From Planctomycetaceae bacterium (lineage in GTDB: Bacteria > Planctomycetota > Phycisphaerae > Phycisphaerales > SM1A02), in the NCBI GenBank assembly GCA_947490615.1, contig CANLHK010000001.1, positions 186,001 to 250,000 of the forward strand: a DNA stretch of 64,000 nt, read 5' to 3'. The translations under genes were made by a program, and so were the position numbers. Below, piece by piece: positions 18,086 through 25,899 of this stretch. Below the pieces are notes generated by a model. That model worked only from the letters and a program-made list of their open reading frames with translations. It was not told where the DNA came from and did no database searches. Each line of letters opens with the position of its first letter. Positions within the stretch are counted from its first letter, which is position 1.

Positions 18086-18961
18086 ATGCCGACCGAGTCG
18101 ACTACACCAGAGAATTCCAGCGCAACCGCCGCGTCGACGGCACAGCACGGACACCATGTCGTGATTCCACTGGCCCAACCAGCATCCGCCCCGACCAGTG
18201 AACCCACAGGGCGTGCGATCACGGTCCGCGAGTTCTCCAGTTGGTATGGCTCGTTTCAGGCACTCAAGAGCCTCGACCTCACCATCCCCGCGCAGCAAGT
18301 GACGGCGTTCATCGGTCCATCGGGTTGCGGGAAGAGCACCTTCCTGCGCTGGATCAATCGCATGAATGACACGATTCCTTCAGCGCGTGCGGAAGGAACG
18401 CTGGAGCTTCATGGGCAGGACTTGCTCGCGAAGTCGGTCGATGTCGTCGATCTGCGCCGTCGCGTGGGCATGGTCTTTCAGAAGCCCAATCCGTTTCCCA
18501 AGTCGATCTACGACAATGTGGCGTTCGGCCCGCGCCTCCACCGCGTGTACACCCGCGGAGAACTCGACGAGCTCGTCGAGCAGAGCCTCCGCTCGGCGTC
18601 GATTTGGAACGAGGTCAAGGATCGCCTTCACGCGTCGGCATTGAGCCTCTCGGGTGGCCAACAGCAGCGACTCTGCATCGCGCGCGCCATTGCCGTTGGT
18701 CCCGAAGTGCTCTTGATGGATGAGCCTTGCTCGGCGCTCGATCCAAAGTCCTCGCTCGCCATCGAAGAGCTCATCGAGAAGCTTGCCGACCGCTACACCA
18801 TTGTGATCGTCACCCACAACATGCAGCAGGGCGCACGCGTGAGCGACCAGACCGCGTTCTTCTTTGAGGGACGACTCATCGAAGCAGGAAGTACAGAGAC
18901 GATCTTTACCACGCCGAAGAACAAGCAGACCGAAGACTATGTCACTGGCCGTTTCGGCTAA
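18086..18961 (+). CDS. pstB: Phosphate ABC transporter ATP-binding protein PstB
   Basis: 291 residues. Walker A is GPSGCGKST, the signature [14 protein letters not shown], and Walker [32 protein letters not shown] and [26 protein letters not shown] are specific to PstB. A tail of about 45 residues precedes the family start ([17 protein letters not shown]) and is longer than usual. It energises PstCA and is part of the PhoR signalling complex. Confidence 0.95.
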   Translation: MPTESTTPENSSATAASTAQHGHHVVIPLAQPASAPTSEPTGRAITVREFSSWYGSFQALKSLDLTIPAQQVTAFIGPSGCGKSTFLRWINRMNDTIPSARAEGTLELHGQDLLAKSVDVVDLRRRVGMVFQKPNPFPKSIYDNVAFGPRLHRVYTRGELDELVEQSLRSASIWNEVKDRLHASALSLSGGQQQRLCIARAIAVGPEVLLMDEPCSALDPKSSLAIEELIEKLADRYTIVIVTHNMQQGARVSDQTAFFFEGRLIEAGSTETIFTTPKNKQTEDYVTGRFG

Positions 18962-19007
18962 ACGCCGAGCGGTCGCTTCGGCTCCGTGCCGATCGAGTGG
19001 GAACCAC

Positions 19008-19664
19008 ATGCCTGTCAATCTCCAGTCCCGCGTCATCGATCTTCGCCGCAACCTTCTCGCGTTGGGCGCGGTGGTCGAGCAGCGGGTGCTCTCGGTCATC
19101 GAAATCATCCGCGACGGCGATGTCGAACTCGCCCGCAAGGTCCGCGCAGGCGATGCTGAGATCGATCAGATGCAACTCGACATTGAGAACGAGTGCATGC
19201 GCCTGCTCGCCCTTGGAAATCCCGTGGCGGGCGACCTGCGCCTCGTCCTGACCGCAATGCGCGTGAGCAACGAACTCGAACGCATTGCCGACATGGCCAA
19301 GGGCATCTCCAAGCGCGTGATTCGGCTCGTCGAAGCTGGCCACTACCGCTATCCGCCCGCGCTTGTGCAAATGGCCGAGGCAGCGCTCACGATGCTGCGC
19401 GACGCGCTCGTGGCCTTTAGCAACGAGGACATTCGGCTCTGCCTCGAGATCCGCCGAGCCGACGCCTATGTCGACGCGCTCAACCGCGAAATCGTCGCCT
19501 GGGCGCGGGCCTGGATCGAGGAAGATGTCGAGAAGTCAGGTGCCGCGATCGAACTCCTCGCCGTTGCCCAGCGCGTGGAGCGTCTGGCCGACATCGTGAC
19601 CGCCATTGCCGAAGACACCGTGTTCTTGGTCGAAGGCCGTCTGGTCCGCCACGGACTGGAGTGA
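19008..19664 (+). CDS. phoU: Phosphate signalling protein PhoU
   Basis: 218 residues, all helical, with two PhoU repeats (about 1-110 and 115-215) containing the typical LERIADMAKGIS and VERLADIVTAIAEDTVFL metal-binding motifs. It links PstB to PhoR and damps the response when phosphate is sufficient. The ATG at 19008 fits the family start (MPVNLQSRVIDLRRNLLALG); the upstream open extension overlaps pstB. Last gene of the phosphate cluster. Confidence 0.93.
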   Translation: MPVNLQSRVIDLRRNLLALGAVVEQRVLSVIEIIRDGDVELARKVRAGDAEIDQMQLDIENECMRLLALGNPVAGDLRLVLTAMRVSNELERIADMAKGISKRVIRLVEAGHYRYPPALVQMAEAALTMLRDALVAFSNEDIRLCLEIRRADAYVDALNREIVAWARAWIEEDVEKSGAAIELLAVAQRVERLADIVTAIAEDTVFLVEGRLVRHGLE

Positions 19665-19770
19665 ACGCGGGAGCTTTGGCCCGCCGCGCGCCTCTTCGCT
19701 TTGGTGGATCTGCGCAGGCCGTGGCGTCGTGAATCCGCTCGTCATTTCTGGAACCGACCCAAACAGCGCG

Positions 19771-19776
19771 TAAACT
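19771..19776 (+). promoter_or_regulatory. Candidate -10 TAAACT
   Basis: TAAACT ends 14 bases before the ATG at 19791. It separates the small downstream membrane-protein gene from the phosphate cluster. Confidence 0.4.
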
Positions 19777-19790
19777 CGCAGCGACGCTCC

Positions 19791-20255
19791 ATGCAGCCGC
19801 GTGCGACCACTCGCCTCAGAATTGAACGCTCCGCGCCTCGACCCATCGATGCTCGCGCCGAGCGTCTGTTTCGTTCGGCCGTCGCCCACGAGATGCTCCT
19901 CGCGCGTGAGAGTGCGCGCGAACCTGCGTTCGATCCCACTGATGCGCGCTGGAAACTCGCCATCGCAGCGCAGCGCGCCTTAGAGGGCGCTGTCCTGGCC
20001 TACGACGAGCGACGCAGACTGCTCGACTTGGCAACACGAATCGGTATCCGCCCGTTCGATGCCAATCTGATTCTCGCCATCGTGCAAGATCGCGCGCGGC
20101 GCGGCGAAACGCTGGAATCTGCGGCGCCCACGCTGGCGATCATTCCATCGCCCGCTCACTCGTCACCCGCGAATCACACTTGGATCTGGGTCACTGGAAT
20201 CACCGTCGCGATGGTGGCGGATGGTGTGCTCATCGCGTGGATCATCTTCGGCTGA
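19791..20255 (+). CDS. Hypothetical protein with C-terminal membrane anchor
   Basis: 154 residues. The Arg-rich soluble part (about 1-125) contains a helical stretch RLLDLATRIGIRPFDANLILAIVQDRARR; residues 131-153 form one hydrophobic segment (WIWVTGITVAMVADGVLIAWIIF) ending almost at the C-terminus, so it is probably tail-anchored. I do not recognise the family. The open frame runs 30 codons upstream, but the ATG at 19791 is preceded by a TAnnnT box. It is convergent with rnc. Confidence 0.6.
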   Translation: MQPRATTRLRIERSAPRPIDARAERLFRSAVAHEMLLARESAREPAFDPTDARWKLAIAAQRALEGAVLAYDERRRLLDLATRIGIRPFDANLILAIVQDRARRGETLESAAPTLAIIPSPAHSSPANHTWIWVTGITVAMVADGVLIAWIIFG

Positions 20256-20282
20256 GCGCGCGCCACTCGGTCGTGAAACCAG

Positions 20283-21011
20283 TTACGCCGCAAGAACCAG
20301 CCGAACCTCGCCGCCCTCGCCGCGCTCCGCGAATCCAAGTTCGACGAGCGCTTCGAGTGCCGCTTCCTGTTCGGCGATCTTTTTACTCAGACCCCACGAC
20401 GCCTTGAAGCGACGCTCGCCGACCTCGACGCAGACCTCAAAGGCCTTCGCATGATCGGGGCCGCGCTCATTGAGCACGAGGTAACTCGGCGTGCCGAGAT
20501 CCTTGCGCTGCAGCGACTGTTGCAGCACGCTCTTGAAGTTCTGCTGGTGACCGAGACGGGTCGACTCCTCGATCCGCTCATTGAGACAGCGAAGGATGAA
20601 GACGCGCGCGGGTTCGATGCCGCCGTCGAGGTAGATGGCTCCCACCACGGCTTCAAGAAGCGCAGCAAGAAGCGACTGCGGCAATCCCTCGCGCTCACCC
20701 ATGCCTTTGCCGAGTTGGACAGCGTCAGCGAGACCGAGCTCGAGCGCGATCTCGGCGCAGATGCGACGACTCACGGCGTTGGACTTGATCTTGGTGAGCT
20801 CGCCCTCGAGTTCGGTTGGGAAGCGGCGATAGAGGTGCTCGCAGACGATTGTGCCGAGGATGGCGTCGCCGAGGAACTCCAATCGCTCGTTACTCGCGAC
20901 GCGAGTCGTCGCGATGGAGGCATGGATGAGCGCCTGGGCGAGCAGGCTGGAGTCGACGAACCGATAACCGATTCGGTCTTCAATGATGTGGAGTGCGACC
21001 GCTTCGCTCAT
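20283..21011 (-). CDS. rnc: Ribonuclease III
   Basis: 242 residues. It cleaves double-stranded RNA in rRNA and mRNA processing. The signature NERLEFLGDAILG, the second metal-binding Glu in LLEAVVGAIYLDGG and a C-terminal dsRNA-binding domain (FKSVLQQSLQRKDLGTPSY, then FEVCVEVGERRF and SKKIAEQEAALEALVELG) are complete. AAAGGCG lies 12 bases before the ATG. Convergent with the small membrane protein; rpmH is divergent about 220 bp away. Confidence 0.95.
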   Translation of the reverse strand: MSEAVALHIIEDRIGYRFVDSSLLAQALIHASIATTRVASNERLEFLGDAILGTIVCEHLYRRFPTELEGELTKIKSNAVSRRICAEIALELGLADAVQLGKGMGEREGLPQSLLAALLEAVVGAIYLDGGIEPARVFILRCLNERIEESTRLGHQQNFKSVLQQSLQRKDLGTPSYLVLNERGPDHAKAFEVCVEVGERRFKASWGLSKKIAEQEAALEALVELGFAERGEGGEVRLVLAA

Positions 21012-21202
21012 GCAACAAGATCGCCTTTCGGCAATCCCCTGGCATCGAAGCGGGTGCTCCAGGCGCCGCGAACGCCGCGGAGGCTGGAGGACGAGCGTCG
21101 ATGGACGAAATCTACCTTGCTATCGACGCGCGGACGGCCGCCCTGCGCGATTCCCCTGAATTCGATGAGTTCGGTCGCCTTGCGGACCGCCCGCATGCTT
21201 GG

Positions 21203-21208
21203 TAGGCT
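21203..21208 (+). promoter_or_regulatory. Candidate -10 TAGGCT of rpmH
   Basis: TAGGCT ends 24 bases before the rpmH ATG. The same hexamer precedes aroK. Unlike the leaderless cases, the rpmH start has a GAGGT four bases upstream. Confidence 0.4.
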
Positions 21209-21232
21209 TCGCGACTCGCTCTCGAGGTCATC

Positions 21233-21367
21233 ATGCATTACCCGCACAAGCTCAGCCGCATCAAGAAAATCCGCAAATCTGGCTTCCGCAAGCGCATGTC
21301 GTCGCGCGCGGGTCGCAAGATCATCAACTCAAAGCGTCGTCTCGGACGAACGCTCAAGCTTCGCTGA
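21233..21367 (+). CDS. rpmH: 50S ribosomal protein bL34
   Basis: 44 residues: MHYPHKLSRIKKIRKSGFRK, then RMSSRAGRKIINSKRRLGRT and the end LKLR. The length, the extreme Lys/Arg content and the SGFRKRM...GRKIINSKRRLGR core are bL34. A GAGGT four bases before the ATG may act as ribosome-binding site. rnpA, the usual follower, is not present in the next 220 bp, and dnaA is not nearby, so the canonical origin context is absent here. Confidence 0.92.
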   Translation: MHYPHKLSRIKKIRKSGFRKRMSSRAGRKIINSKRRLGRTLKLR

Positions 21368-21479
21368 GCCAACCACGCTCAGGCCGCGGTTCATCCCGCG
21401 TCTGACGGCTGTGGCGACCCTCAGCAATCTTGAGAGGTCTGCGCGAAGCCCCGATCAGCGACTTCAATCCACATGAACC

Positions 21480-21512
21480 CACGCGCCGCCCTTGTGCGGC
21501 GCGTGTTTGTTG
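21480..21512 (+). terminator. Candidate terminator between rpmH and aroK
   Basis: CACGCGCCGC (21480-21489) and GCGGCGCGTG (21496-21505) form a perfect 10-bp stem with a 6-base loop, followed by TTTGTTGG. The T tract is interrupted, so termination strength is uncertain. Confidence 0.55.
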
Positions 21513-21577
21513 GCGTCCGCGACGCACCGCCGATCGACCTGAACCAAGCACTGGCCGCCCCTTCACGGAGCGGTCGA

Positions 21578-21583
21578 TAGGCT
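21578..21583 (+). promoter_or_regulatory. Candidate -10 TAGGCT of aroK (leaderless)
   Basis: TAGGCT ends six bases before the aroK ATG at 21590, so transcription would begin at or next to the start codon. Confidence 0.5.
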
Positions 21584-21589
21584 CTCCCT

Positions 21590-22177
21590 ATGCCATCGCC
21601 GACGCTCGGCCGACAACATCTCGTGCTTCTTGGGCTGCGCGCCTCGGGCAAGTCCACGATCGGTGCGCAGGTGGCAGCCCGCCTCGGGGTCCCGTTCGTC
21701 GACCTTGATGTCCGCACGGCTGCGCGACTCCATGGCGCGACGGTCAAAGAGGCATTCGTGAGCGCGGGTGAACCCGCATTTCGCGCTGCTGAGGCGGCGG
21801 AACTCCTTCGCGCCCTCGATGAGCCACCGCAGGTCATCGCCCTCGGCGGTGGAACGCCGACCGCGCCTGGTGCTGCCGCATCGCTTCGTCAGGCGCAAAG
21901 CGACGGCCGCGCGTTTCTGGTGTTTCTCGATCCACCGCTCTCGGTTCTCGCGGATCGTTTAGGGCTCGACGCAGGAGACCGCCCGAGCCTGACTGGGGCT
22001 GGCGTCGTGGCTGAGATTGAAGAGGTCGCGCGAACGCGCCGTCCGCTTTACGCGGCGCTGGCGGACTTGCGCTTCTTGGAGCCCTTGCCCACCGAAGCGT
22101 TGGTTTCGATCATCACTTCGCAGGTCGGCTCGGACGCGGATTCCGCTGGAGCCGGCCCCGACGCGTTGGCACCTTGA
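21590..22177 (+). CDS. aroK: Shikimate kinase
   Basis: 195 residues. It phosphorylates shikimate with ATP in aromatic amino-acid synthesis. The P-loop is GLRASGKST, the shikimate-binding Asp is in VDLDVRTA, GEPAFRAAEAAEL matches the family GExxFRxxE, and ALGGGT and the lid DRPSLTG follow. About 25 C-terminal residues (SDADSAGAGPDALAP end) extend past the usual end and lie antisense to the tail of the PilZ gene. No other aro gene is adjacent. Confidence 0.9.
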   Translation: MPSPTLGRQHLVLLGLRASGKSTIGAQVAARLGVPFVDLDVRTAARLHGATVKEAFVSAGEPAFRAAEAAELLRALDEPPQVIALGGGTPTAPGAAASLRQAQSDGRAFLVFLDPPLSVLADRLGLDAGDRPSLTGAGVVAEIEEVARTRRPLYAALADLRFLEPLPTEALVSIITSQVGSDADSAGAGPDALAP

Positions 22178-22656
22178 GCGTTGCTCAGGCTCGTCGACTG
22201 CTCGGTTTCGAGCACTCGCGGTGCTGGCGCACGACGCAACCACTTCTGTCCGAGGTAACGCTCGAGCGTTTCGCGCGCGCCGATGGCGAAGGTTTCAAAC
22301 TCAACCACCATGCGACGAGGGCCTGGATCGTCCTCTGCGTCAAAGACGCGCACGATGGGGCCTTCTGCACGAATCGGCGTGAGGCAACCAGGCAACGAGA
22401 CTTCGACCGAAACCCGAGATCCGTTCTCGAACGGCTCGTCGAGTTCGAAGCGCATGCCTCCGAGCGAAACCTCGTAGACATGACCCTCGGCGGGCGTCGC
22501 TGCTGGAGCGCTCGGCGACGCTGAGGCGCTGGCACCCTTGCGACGAGTTCGGGTCGAAGCCACGGGAGTGACCGCCACGGCCGAGTACATCGGGTCCACG
22601 GTGAAGCGGTCGTATTCGCGTCGGTCCTGTTGCTGCTGCATGGCGGTAGGCATCAT
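22048..22656 (-). CDS. PilZ-domain protein
   Basis: About 202 residues from the ATG at 22656 (a second ATG is at 22641). The c-di-GMP-binding RxxxR appears as RREYDRF, followed after a low-complexity Ala/Ser/Thr insert by YEVSLGGMRFELDEPF (family D/NxSxxG). The strands VEVSLPGCLTPIRAEG and MVVEFETF complete a PilZ barrel. The usual Asp before SxxG is Glu-Val here, so c-di-GMP binding is likely but not certain. The last 45 residues are Ser/Ala/Lys-rich and overlap aroK by 130 bp in convergent orientation. Role unknown; PilZ proteins tune motility, polysaccharide export or transcription. Confidence 0.75.
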   Translation of the reverse strand: MMPTAMQQQQDRREYDRFTVDPMYSAVAVTPVASTRTRRKGASASASPSAPAATPAEGHVYEVSLGGMRFELDEPFENGSRVSVEVSLPGCLTPIRAEGPIVRVFDAEDDPGPRRMVVEFETFAIGARETLERYLGQKWLRRAPAPRVLETEQSTSLSNAQGANASGPAPAESASEPTCEVMIETNASVGKGSKKRKSASAA

Positions 22657-22750
22657 CGGCTTGAGGAGGCAAGATTCGTTGACGGAGAATTCCTGTGAGG
22701 TCCGTTTCGCTCGCGTCGACGGGCGCGAAGGCAGCAAACCCCGCGCTTGC

Positions 22751-22756
22751 TATCTT
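22751..22756 (+). promoter_or_regulatory. Candidate -10 TATCTT of ilvC (leaderless)
   Basis: TATCTT ends six bases before the ATG at 22763. It selects this ATG over the long upstream open frame, which would be antisense to the PilZ gene. Confidence 0.5.
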
Positions 22757-22762
22757 CGCGAT

Positions 22763-23836
22763 ATGTCGGAGCACTCCAACCCGCGCGAGCACTCGACAAA
22801 CACCCCAAACGCGGCGAAGTCTTCCGCGTTCGCCGCGGTGCCGATCCCCAGCGCCCCGCTCGGCGGCTCCATCGAACCTCTGCTCGGGAAGACCATCGCG
22901 GTGCTCGGCTACGGCAACCAAGGCCGTGCGCAGGCACTGAACCTGCGCGACTCTGGATTGCGGGTGATCGTCGGCGGACGCGCAGGCTCGAAACGCCTTG
23001 AAGCCGCGACGGACGAGGGGTTTGAGGCGATGGAGCTCTCCTGCGCTGCAGCCAAGGCCGACCTCGCCATCGTCGCGCTCCCCGACCAAAGTCAGCCTGC
23101 GGCGTGGGGGCGGTGGATCGAGTCTGCGCTGCCTCACGGCGCCGTCGTTGGCTTCGTGCACGGCTTTGCGATCCGCTTTGGATTCATCGAGCCGCGCGCG
23201 GATCTCGGCGTGGTTCTCGTCGCTCCCAAGGGTCCTGGCGCGACGGTGCGCGGGCGATACGAAGAGGGGCTCGGCATCCCCGCGTTGGTGGCGGTTCACC
23301 GCGAGAATGAGGCACAGACCGCACGCTCCACGGCGCTGGCTTGGGGTGCTGGCATCGGTTGCGCCCGAAGCGGACTCATCGAGACGACCTTTGCGGGTGA
23401 GGCCGAGAGCGACCTCTTTGGTGAGCAGGCGGTCCTCTGCGGCGGGTTACTCGCGTTGGTGCAGGAGAGCTTCGACCTCCTTGTCGAAGCGGGCTATCCC
23501 GCCGAGGTCGCCTACATCGAATGCTGCCATGAGGTCAAGCAAGTGGCCGATCTTCTCTACGCACGAGGCCCCGACGGCATGCGGCGCGCCATCTCCGATA
23601 CCGCCGAATTCGGCGCGTTTGTAGCGGGCGAAGCGCTTATGGATGAGCATCTGCGCGCCAAACTCCGCGCGCTGCTGAGCGATGTGCGCAGCGGAGCGTT
23701 CGCAAAGCGCTTCATGCAAGACCACGACGCGGGGCACGAGCAGTTCAGCCGTTGGCGGCGCGAAGCCAGCGCGCATCCGATTGAGGCGGCCAGCGCGCGC
23801 GTTCGCGCCATGATGCCTTGGCTACGCGATGCCTAG
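22763..23836 (+). CDS. ilvC: Ketol-acid reductoisomerase
   Basis: 357 residues, class I length plus about 35 extra N-terminal residues. It converts acetolactate or acetohydroxybutyrate to the dihydroxy acids of Val/Leu/Ile synthesis. The Rossmann loop is VLGYGNQGRAQALNLRDSG, then HGFAIRFG, APKGPGATVRGRYEEGLG and the Mg-binding residues in DLFGEQAVLCGGL and AYIECCHEVKQ. The segment before the acidic cluster reads ETTFAGEAESD rather than the more usual F.EETE. It stands alone, without ilvB, ilvH or ilvD beside it. Confidence 0.92.
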   Translation: MSEHSNPREHSTNTPNAAKSSAFAAVPIPSAPLGGSIEPLLGKTIAVLGYGNQGRAQALNLRDSGLRVIVGGRAGSKRLEAATDEGFEAMELSCAAAKADLAIVALPDQSQPAAWGRWIESALPHGAVVGFVHGFAIRFGFIEPRADLGVVLVAPKGPGATVRGRYEEGLGIPALVAVHRENEAQTARSTALAWGAGIGCARSGLIETTFAGEAESDLFGEQAVLCGGLLALVQESFDLLVEAGYPAEVAYIECCHEVKQVADLLYARGPDGMRRAISDTAEFGAFVAGEALMDEHLRAKLRALLSDVRSGAFAKRFMQDHDAGHEQFSRWRREASAHPIEAASARVRAMMPWLRDA

Positions 23837-23858
23837 CACCGAAGTCCAACGATTCAAG

Positions 23859-23864
23859 TAGATT
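23859..23864 (+). promoter_or_regulatory. Candidate -10 TAGATT of the sensor operon
   Basis: TAGATT ends seven bases before the GTG at 23872, matching the other leaderless promoters. It supports the GTG over the TTG-type start 54 bases upstream. Confidence 0.45.
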
Positions 23865-23871
23865 GATTGGC

Positions 23872-25899
23872 GTGGAGATTCACCCATCACCACCCTTGCC
23901 GCAGCCGCGCTTGGCGGAATGCGCCACGCTTGCGCTCGTTCTCGCCGTGATCCCTTGGGTCGGTCGAGTTTTTGGTGCAACCGATCCAGCGTTGATCGCC
24001 GTCGACCCCGTCGTGGGTGTCGCCGTCGGCTGGGTGCTTGCGCGCGGCGTGCGCGCGTGGCGAGGCGTGTTGGTTGGCGCGGTGATTGCTGGAAGTTCGT
24101 CGCGGTTCCTCGACGGTCCTTCCATCGCCACCACCGGTGATTGGGCGGATGTGCTCGTGCACGGCGTCGCGGTCGGATGTGCCGCACTCGCGACCGCGCT
24201 CACCGCGCACTGGACGGCGCAACGGTTGATTCGGTGGCCCAACGCACTGCTCAAGTTGCGCGAAATCGGACTGCTGCTCGGCGTCGTCTTTCCCTTGGCC
24301 GCGTTGGTTGGAGTTGGCGTGCTCTGGCCGTTCTTCTCTTGGATGCCCGACGAACTCGGACGCGAATTGACTGTTCGCCTTGGCGCAGCATTCATCGGAT
24401 CACTGACTGGGTGCATCGCCTTCGCCCCTTTGTTGCTGGTCTTGGTCGGCCGTCCACGCGAACTCTGGGCGCGGAGTCAGGCCACGGCCGTGGTCCTCGC
24501 TGTGGTGTACCTCTTTATCTCGTGGGCATCGACCGCGATCGCGCGAAGCCACCGAACCCAAAGCCGCCTGGAGTTTCAATCGCAGTTCGCAGCACTTCGA
24601 ACCGAGATGGAGGGTCGTCTCGCGCAACGCATTGGCTTTGCGACCGCCATCTCGGGCTTGTATGCGGCGAGCATCGAAGTCGAACGCGACGAGTTCGCGA
24701 GCTTCGTCGGCGCCCTGCTTCTGCAGTCGCCTGAACTGCAAGGTGCTTCGTGGGAACCTCGCGTAATGGCGGCGCAGCGTAGCGCCTTCGAGACCGCAGC
24801 GCGCGCACAACCTGGTGGCAGCGCGTTCCAGATTTACCAGCGAACCAATCTCGGCAAGCCGATTCCAGTGACGGAACGCGAGGACTACTACCCGATCACC
24901 TTCATGCATCCGCTCGAAGGAAATCAGGCAGCCATCGGCTTTGATCTCGGGAGCGAGCCGACGCGCCGCGCAGCGATCGAACAGGCGCGCAGTACTGGCA
25001 AGACCGTTTGCACCTCGCCCATTCGACTCGTCCAAGATCAGGACAGCCTCGGTCTACTTCTGATTGTGCCGCTGCACTCGACGCAGACGCAGGAGCACAT
25101 CGGCTGCGCCTCGATCGTGATCAACGCCAATCGGATCTTTGCGAGTGTCGAGGATGAGTGTGCGCGCTCAGGCATCCACCTCACGCTCAGCGATACCACG
25201 ACGCCTGATGCGCAATCACTCCTGCTCGCGACGCGTGGTGGGGCCCCAATACTCTCAGGCGCGAGCGCCCGGCTGCATGCCGAGGCCGAATTTGAATTCG
25301 CAGGAAGACAGTGGCGACTCGACGCGAGACCAACGTTGGCACACTCCTCGATGCATCAATCCTGGACCGCGATCGCCAGCGCGTCCGCACCGCTCGCGCT
25401 CATCGTGCTCATCGCCACGATTCACCTCTTCAGTTCTGGAAACGCGCAGCGGGTCGGACTCCTCGTGCGCAGCGAAAATGAGGCATTGCGTGCGCAAGCC
25501 GACCGACTGCGCCGACTCGTCGACGCCGCGCCCGTTGCTCTCCTGGCTCTTGGTCCAACGGGAAAAATCGTCCTCGCGAATCCCGAGGCCACGAAACTCT
25601 TTGGCCAGCGACTCGATCAGCTCCTCGGGCAAACGCTCGACATCCTGACCAAGCGCGACGCTCCCACCGACGCGCCCGCGAAGACCTCCGCGACCACCAT
25701 GAGTCTTCAACAGGCGGTCGCTTCGCACGCGCACGATCCTGGTTTTCACGCCCTCGTCGAGTGTGTCACAGGCAGTGGACTGCCGCTGCGCGTGCACGTT
25801 CGGCACTCGTTGGCTGCAGCGGTGGCCGGAGAGTTTGATCTTCGCATTCTCGCGTTTGTTGAGGACGCTGCACACGGAGCGCGGGGACTCCACACATGA
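23872..25899 (+). CDS. Membrane sensor: MASE1-like, CHASE and PAS domains, no kinase
   Basis: 675 residues. The N-terminal third is hydrophobic (about eight segments up to residue 240) and resembles MASE1-type sensory domains. A CHASE domain follows (about 245-500), with LAQRIGFATAISGLYAAS, FVGALLLQSPELQGASWEPRV and DYYPITFMHPLEGNQAAIGFDL, the pattern of extracytoplasmic ligand-binding CHASE. One more membrane segment (about 505-525), a coiled stretch and a PAS domain (about 545-660, RLVDAAPVALLALGPTGKIVLANPEA) end the protein. No HisKA, GGDEF or other output domain is present. Its stop overlaps the start of the hybrid kinase by 4 bp, so the kinase is probably its output partner. Confidence 0.8.
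   Translation: MEIHPSPPLPQPRLAECATLALVLAVIPWVGRVFGATDPALIAVDPVVGVAVGWVLARGVRAWRGVLVGAVIAGSSSRFLDGPSIATTGDWADVLVHGVAVGCAALATALTAHWTAQRLIRWPNALLKLREIGLLLGVVFPLAALVGVGVLWPFFSWMPDELGRELTVRLGAAFIGSLTGCIAFAPLLLVLVGRPRELWARSQATAVVLAVVYLFISWASTAIARSHRTQSRLEFQSQFAALRTEMEGRLAQRIGFATAISGLYAASIEVERDEFASFVGALLLQSPELQGASWEPRVMAAQRSAFETAARAQPGGSAFQIYQRTNLGKPIPVTEREDYYPITFMHPLEGNQAAIGFDLGSEPTRRAAIEQARSTGKTVCTSPIRLVQDQDSLGLLLIVPLHSTQTQEHIGCASIVINANRIFASVEDECARSGIHLTLSDTTTPDAQSLLLATRGGAPILSGASARLHAEAEFEFAGRQWRLDARPTLAHSSMHQSWTAIASASAPLALIVLIATIHLFSSGNAQRVGLLVRSENEALRAQADRLRRLVDAAPVALLALGPTGKIVLANPEATKLFGQRLDQLLGQTLDILTKRDAPTDAPAKTSATTMSLQQAVASHAHDPGFHALVECVTGSGLPLRVHVRHSLAAAVAGEFDLRILAFVEDAAHGARGLHT

Noticed and set aside
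21102-21205. 34-codon ORF starting MDEIYLAIDARTAALR before rpmH
   Set aside because: Composition looks protein-like, but it has no ribosome-binding site or recognisable family, and its end overlaps the likely rpmH -10. Left out for lack of support.
21233-21367. Replication origin next to rpmH
   Set aside because: rpmH often lies near dnaA and the origin, but no dnaA, rnpA, DnaA-box cluster or AT-rich segment is visible here.
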